Made by a program: the position numbers and the translations under genes. Of a stretch of 64,000 bases of DNA, positions 61,332-64,000 are shown piece after piece. How positions within the stretch are numbered: position 1 is the first letter of the stretch; every line of letters begins with the position of its first letter. Below the pieces are notes generated by a model. The model saw nothing but the letters and a program-made list of their open reading frames with translations, searched no databases and had not been told where the DNA came from. This DNA is from Lysobacterales bacterium (GTDB taxonomy: Bacteria; Pseudomonadota; Gammaproteobacteria; Xanthomonadales; Xanthomonadaceae), in NCBI GenBank assembly GCA_014946745.1, contig JADCRD010000002.1, positions 248,001 to 312,000 on the forward strand, given 5' to 3'.

Positions 61332-62105
61332 ATGCCCCTACGCCACTTAGCTGCCAACCGCTACATCACCCCCCTCCGCGAAGGCGGTTCCATGCCCGCC
61401 GTGGTGGAAGGCGAGGACGAGGGGCTGTATGTGCTCAAGTTCCGCGGCGCGGGCCAGGGGCCGAAGGCGCTGGTGGCGGAGGTCATTGCGGGTGGGTTGG
61501 CGCGGGCGTTGGGCTTGCCGGTGCCGGAGATCGTGCTGATGGATCTGGACGCGGAGCTGGCGCGGACCGAGGCCGATCCGGAGATCCAGGATCTGATTCG
61601 CGCCAGCGCCGGGCTCAACCTGGGCATGGACTATCTGCCCGGCGCGATCAACTTCGATCCGGTCGCCGAGCAGCCCGATGCGGAGCTGGCCTCGCGCATC
61701 GTCTGGTTCGATGCCTACATCCACAACCTCGACCGCACGGCGCGCAATCCCAACCTGATGGTCTGGCACCGCCGGCTGTTCCTCATCGACCATGGCGCGG
61801 CGCTGTACTTCCACCACGGCTGGAACGGCGATACGGCGCAGGCCGGCAAGCCCTTCCCCTTGATCCGCGACCACGTGCTGCTGCGCGCGGCGTCCGCCAT
61901 CGCGGAGGTCGACGCGGACATGGCGCAGCGCCTGCAGGGTGATGCGATCGCCGAGGTCGTGGTGCAGGTGCCCGATGCGTGGCTGCAGGGCGCGCAGGAC
62001 TTCGGCGATCCGCGCGCCCAGCGCACGGCCTACGTGGACTACTTGAGCAGACGGCTGGCGGAGCGCCAGGGCTTCGTGCAGGAGGCGATCCGTGCGCGCA
62101 CATGA
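61332..62105 (+). CDS. HipA-family kinase-like protein
   Basis: 257 residues. YVLKFRGAGQGPKALVAEV (ATP-binding lysine region), VWFDAYIHNLDRTARNPNLM (catalytic-loop Asp and Asn) and LFLIDHGAALYFHHGW (metal-binding Asp) follow the HipA/PI3-4-kinase-like plan in compact form. Full HipA is about 440 residues with a HipB partner; neither applies here. Such short HipA-like proteins occur beside DUF3037 genes, as here, and their substrate is unknown. The ATG at 61332 gives MPLRHLAANRYITPL; a possible ATG downstream at 61392 would lose the N-terminal strand. Confidence 0.82.
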   Translation: MPLRHLAANRYITPLREGGSMPAVVEGEDEGLYVLKFRGAGQGPKALVAEVIAGGLARALGLPVPEIVLMDLDAELARTEADPEIQDLIRASAGLNLGMDYLPGAINFDPVAEQPDAELASRIVWFDAYIHNLDRTARNPNLMVWHRRLFLIDHGAALYFHHGWNGDTAQAGKPFPLIRDHVLLRAASAIAEVDADMAQRLQGDAIAEVVVQVPDAWLQGAQDFGDPRAQRTAYVDYLSRRLAERQGFVQEAIRART

Positions 62106-62496
62106 GCTCTACGACTACGCGGTGATTCGTGTGGTGCCGCGCGTGGAGCGCGAGGAGTTCATCAACGTCGGCGTGATCCTGTCCTGCGAGGCGGCCGGGT
62201 TTCTGCAGGCGCGGATCGAGGTGGACGCGGCGCGCCTGCGCGCGCTCGACCCGGCCATCGACATGGAACTGGTCTGCCGGCATCTGGAGGCGATCCCGGC
62301 GATCTGCCGCGGCGGTGAAGCCGCGGCGCCGATCGGCCTGCTGCCGCCGCGTACGCGCTTCCATTGGCTCACGGCGCAGCGCAGCGCCATCATCCAGACC
62401 TCGCCCGTGCACATGGGCCGCTGCGGCGGTGATCTGGTGGCCACGCTGGAGCATCTGATGCATCGGATGGTGCGTCTGCCTGCGCAGCCGGGCTGA
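62092..62496 (+). CDS. DUF3037 family protein
   Basis: 134 residues. YDYAVIRVVPRVEREEFINVGVILSC is the typical beginning of DUF3037 proteins, and TSPVHMGRCGGDLVATLEHL closes the domain. It starts with GTG at 62092, with AGGAGG seven bases upstream, and overlaps the hipA-like gene by 14 bases, so the two are a functional pair. The function is unknown; a regulator or partner of the kinase is a fair guess. The C-terminus RLPAQPG is short and basic. Confidence 0.87.
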   Translation: MRAHELYDYAVIRVVPRVEREEFINVGVILSCEAAGFLQARIEVDAARLRALDPAIDMELVCRHLEAIPAICRGGEAAAPIGLLPPRTRFHWLTAQRSAIIQTSPVHMGRCGGDLVATLEHLMHRMVRLPAQPG

Positions 62497-62732
62497 GCGG
62501 CGCGCGTCGGGCCTCGGCACATCTACCCCGACCGACTTCGCCCTACTCAAGTCCGCAGCCGCCACCTGCTACGGAAGAAGTGGGTCACAACGTAAGTTCC
62601 CCGTGTCGGGCCTGGACTCTGGATCCGCCCGCCCACACCCGGCACCTGGATGCTCCGGCTTCGGCTATCGTCGGGTGGTTCCGGGGCACGCCCTCAGCGC
62701 TTCGCGAGGCGGCGCGGGTGCGCTGTCGCGCC

Positions 62733-64000
62733 TCAGATCCTGCGCGCGAACTGGAAGGCTTCGCGCTGGATGCTGTACTCGGCGCTGCCCCCGCCCAAGG
62801 CGGCGCGCACGCGCAGCTCACTGCCCCGGTGTTCGATCAGCTCCACGACGCGACCACCGCTGTGGCGGGTGAACACGCGCACCTGCTCGCCCACCAGCGG
62901 CTTCAACTCGTCCCACTGCAGGGCGCTGGGATCGCGATACTCCGGTTGCCATTCGGTGTCGGCAGCGCTGCTGGTCGGCGCCGAAGGGCGCGTGGCCAGC
63001 GCAGCATTCGGCACGTCCGTCGAAACAGGGGCGGGTGAGCCTGCAGCCCCGTTCGCAGCTCCAGCGGCGGCCGCGCGCGCGGGTTGCACGCTGCGTCCTG
63101 AGCGCACGCCACCGCTTCCGCCGAGACTGGCGAGCGGACGGCCGCTGCCCTGCCCCTGCGCTCGCGCCAGCGCCTCCTGCTCACGCTCGATCAGACGCCA
63201 GGTCGAGAGCGCGCTGTCAAAGCCATCGAGCGGACGCTCACGGACCTGCGCCAACTGCACGGCCACCGTTCGCCCCGCGCGCTGCAGGCTCATGTTCAAG
63301 CGCGGCAGCACCTCCATGGATTGGCGCACGCCGTAGAAGTCGTCCGAATCGAGCGGCGGCGCATAGCGCACTTCGGCGGCGAGGCTGCCACCGCGCGCGG
63401 CGAACTCGCGGTAGAGGCGCACCGATTCATCGTCGACCGACAGCCCGTTGTGGGCAAAGATGCGCTGCAGCGAATCGATATGCCGCTGCACGAAGGCCGC
63501 CTCGTCGATACCCGCGACCTTTGCGCACTGCCGATTGCGCGCGGCAACGAAGCCCAAGTCTTCGATCTCGATGCGCTCGGAGTGGATCTGCGTGGCGAGG
63601 TGATCCAGCACCAGGGCGTTGCTGCCGCCGAGCAGCGTCTCCTTGCGCGTCACCCGCACCTGCGAGACACCGGGCACTTCCAACAGGATCTGCGCGTCCA
63701 GGTCGCTGCCCCGGATCTCATAGTCGAACACCAATCTGGCCGCGCCGGGGCTCAAGCCCAGTTCGGCAAGCTGGAAGCGGCTGAAGGCCAGCAGGTCGCT
63801 GCAGCCTTCGCCATCCCAGGGCGAGGCCGCATCGGCGCTGAAGGGCCCGAGATCGCCGAGGCTGGGGTCACCAAGGTCGGCATGCGCCTCCACGCCCAGC
63901 AGCTCCAGATGGATGCGATCGACCTGGATGCGATGCTGGCGCTTCTGGAAGATCAGATTCCGCAGCACCCAGAACCAGCCCGGCGTCTCGGCGACCACGT
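62733..64000 (-). CDS. Unidentified protein, C-terminal part (5' end outside window)
   Basis: The frame is open to the window edge, so only the last 422 or so residues are seen. No signal peptide is visible in this part. The first 270 residues mix strands and helices (VLRNLIFQKRQHRIQVDRIH, LVFDYEIRGSDLDAQIL, QLAQVRERPLDGFDSALSTW). A Gly/Ala/Ser/Pro linker (about 285-345) follows and a small basic C-terminal domain (LKPLVGEQVRVFTRHSGGRV) that could be an SH3-like barrel. I do not recognise the family. The stop is the TCA complement at 62733-62735. Confidence 0.65.
   Translation of the reverse strand, partial: VVAETPGWFWVLRNLIFQKRQHRIQVDRIHLELLGVEAHADLGDPSLGDLGPFSADAASPWDGEGCSDLLAFSRFQLAELGLSPGAARLVFDYEIRGSDLDAQILLEVPGVSQVRVTRKETLLGGSNALVLDHLATQIHSERIEIEDLGFVAARNRQCAKVAGIDEAAFVQRHIDSLQRIFAHNGLSVDDESVRLYREFAARGGSLAAEVRYAPPLDSDDFYGVRQSMEVLPRLNMSLQRAGRTVAVQLAQVRERPLDGFDSALSTWRLIEREQEALARAQGQGSGRPLASLGGSGGVRSGRSVQPARAAAAGAANGAAGSPAPVSTDVPNAALATRPSAPTSSAADTEWQPEYRDPSALQWDELKPLVGEQVRVFTRHSGGRVVELIEHRGSELRVRAALGGGSAEYSIQREAFQFARRI

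Overview
The window is high-GC DNA (roughly 70 % in most genes) from a gammaproteobacterium that looks like the Xanthomonadaceae/Lysobacteraceae (Lysobacter, Luteimonas and relatives). Reasons: a complete division and cell wall (dcw) cluster lacking murD between mraY and ftsW, a state known from Xanthomonas; a eukaryote-like class I fructose-bisphosphate aldolase; a plant-type GshA; the lpxC/dciA/M23/secA/Nudix-ThiE arrangement; and small intergenic repeats placed at gene ends. Genus cannot be fixed from the sequence alone. No tRNA, rRNA, CRISPR array, prophage or intact insertion sequence was found.

Layout. 1-11.7 kb: end of an SGNH hydrolase, a cupin-DUF2867 fusion, a tandem 99-bp repeat, a two-component pair of the PdsS/PdsR type, a YecA-like SEC-C protein, gshA, an ExoD-like membrane protein and a two-gene peptide transporter (oppA-oppB without oppC/D/F). 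11.7-18.8 kb: a signalling block: a multidomain c-di-GMP phosphodiesterase with degenerate GGDEF, overlapped by a membrane-anchored substrate-binding-like protein; a small helical protein carrying a CheZ-like D-x-x-x-Q motif; then a TPR methyltransferase translationally coupled to engB. 18.9-30.5 kb: envelope and redox genes: cytochrome c4, DsbA-like thioredoxin fold, EEP-family nuclease/phosphatase, a TonB-dependent receptor, TauE/SafE exporter, lytic transglycosylase, a lipoprotein, class I aldolase and a proline-rich TonB-like protein.

30.7-52.7 kb (minus strand except dciA) is the conserved core: mraZ-rsmH-ftsL-ftsI-murE-murF-mraY-ftsW-murG-murC-ddlB-ftsQ-ftsA-ftsZ-lpxC, then M23 peptidase, secA and a Nudix-ThiE fusion. 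From rsmH to ftsA nearly every junction is a 1-11 base overlap, so one long transcript with coupled translation is likely. A good promoter with TGGGN MraZ boxes lies before mraZ.

52.8-57.7 kb: ELM1-like protein, nitroreductase, YceI protein, MetY-like sulfhydrylase and a lipoprotein. 57.7-62.5 kb is an accessory, defence-like stretch: a stand-alone SIR2 protein with a C-terminal TIR/SLOG-like domain, about 50 % GC and flanked by imperfect inverted repeats; an AbiE-type toxin/antitoxin pair with a perfect inverted-repeat operator candidate; and a HipA-like kinase overlapped by a DUF3037 gene. The window ends in an unidentified minus-strand gene.

The most promising items are the SIR2-TIR/SLOG unit in its repeat frame, the binding protein/phosphodiesterase operon, the CheZ-like protein, and the hairpin repeats that supply the stop codons of two unrelated genes.
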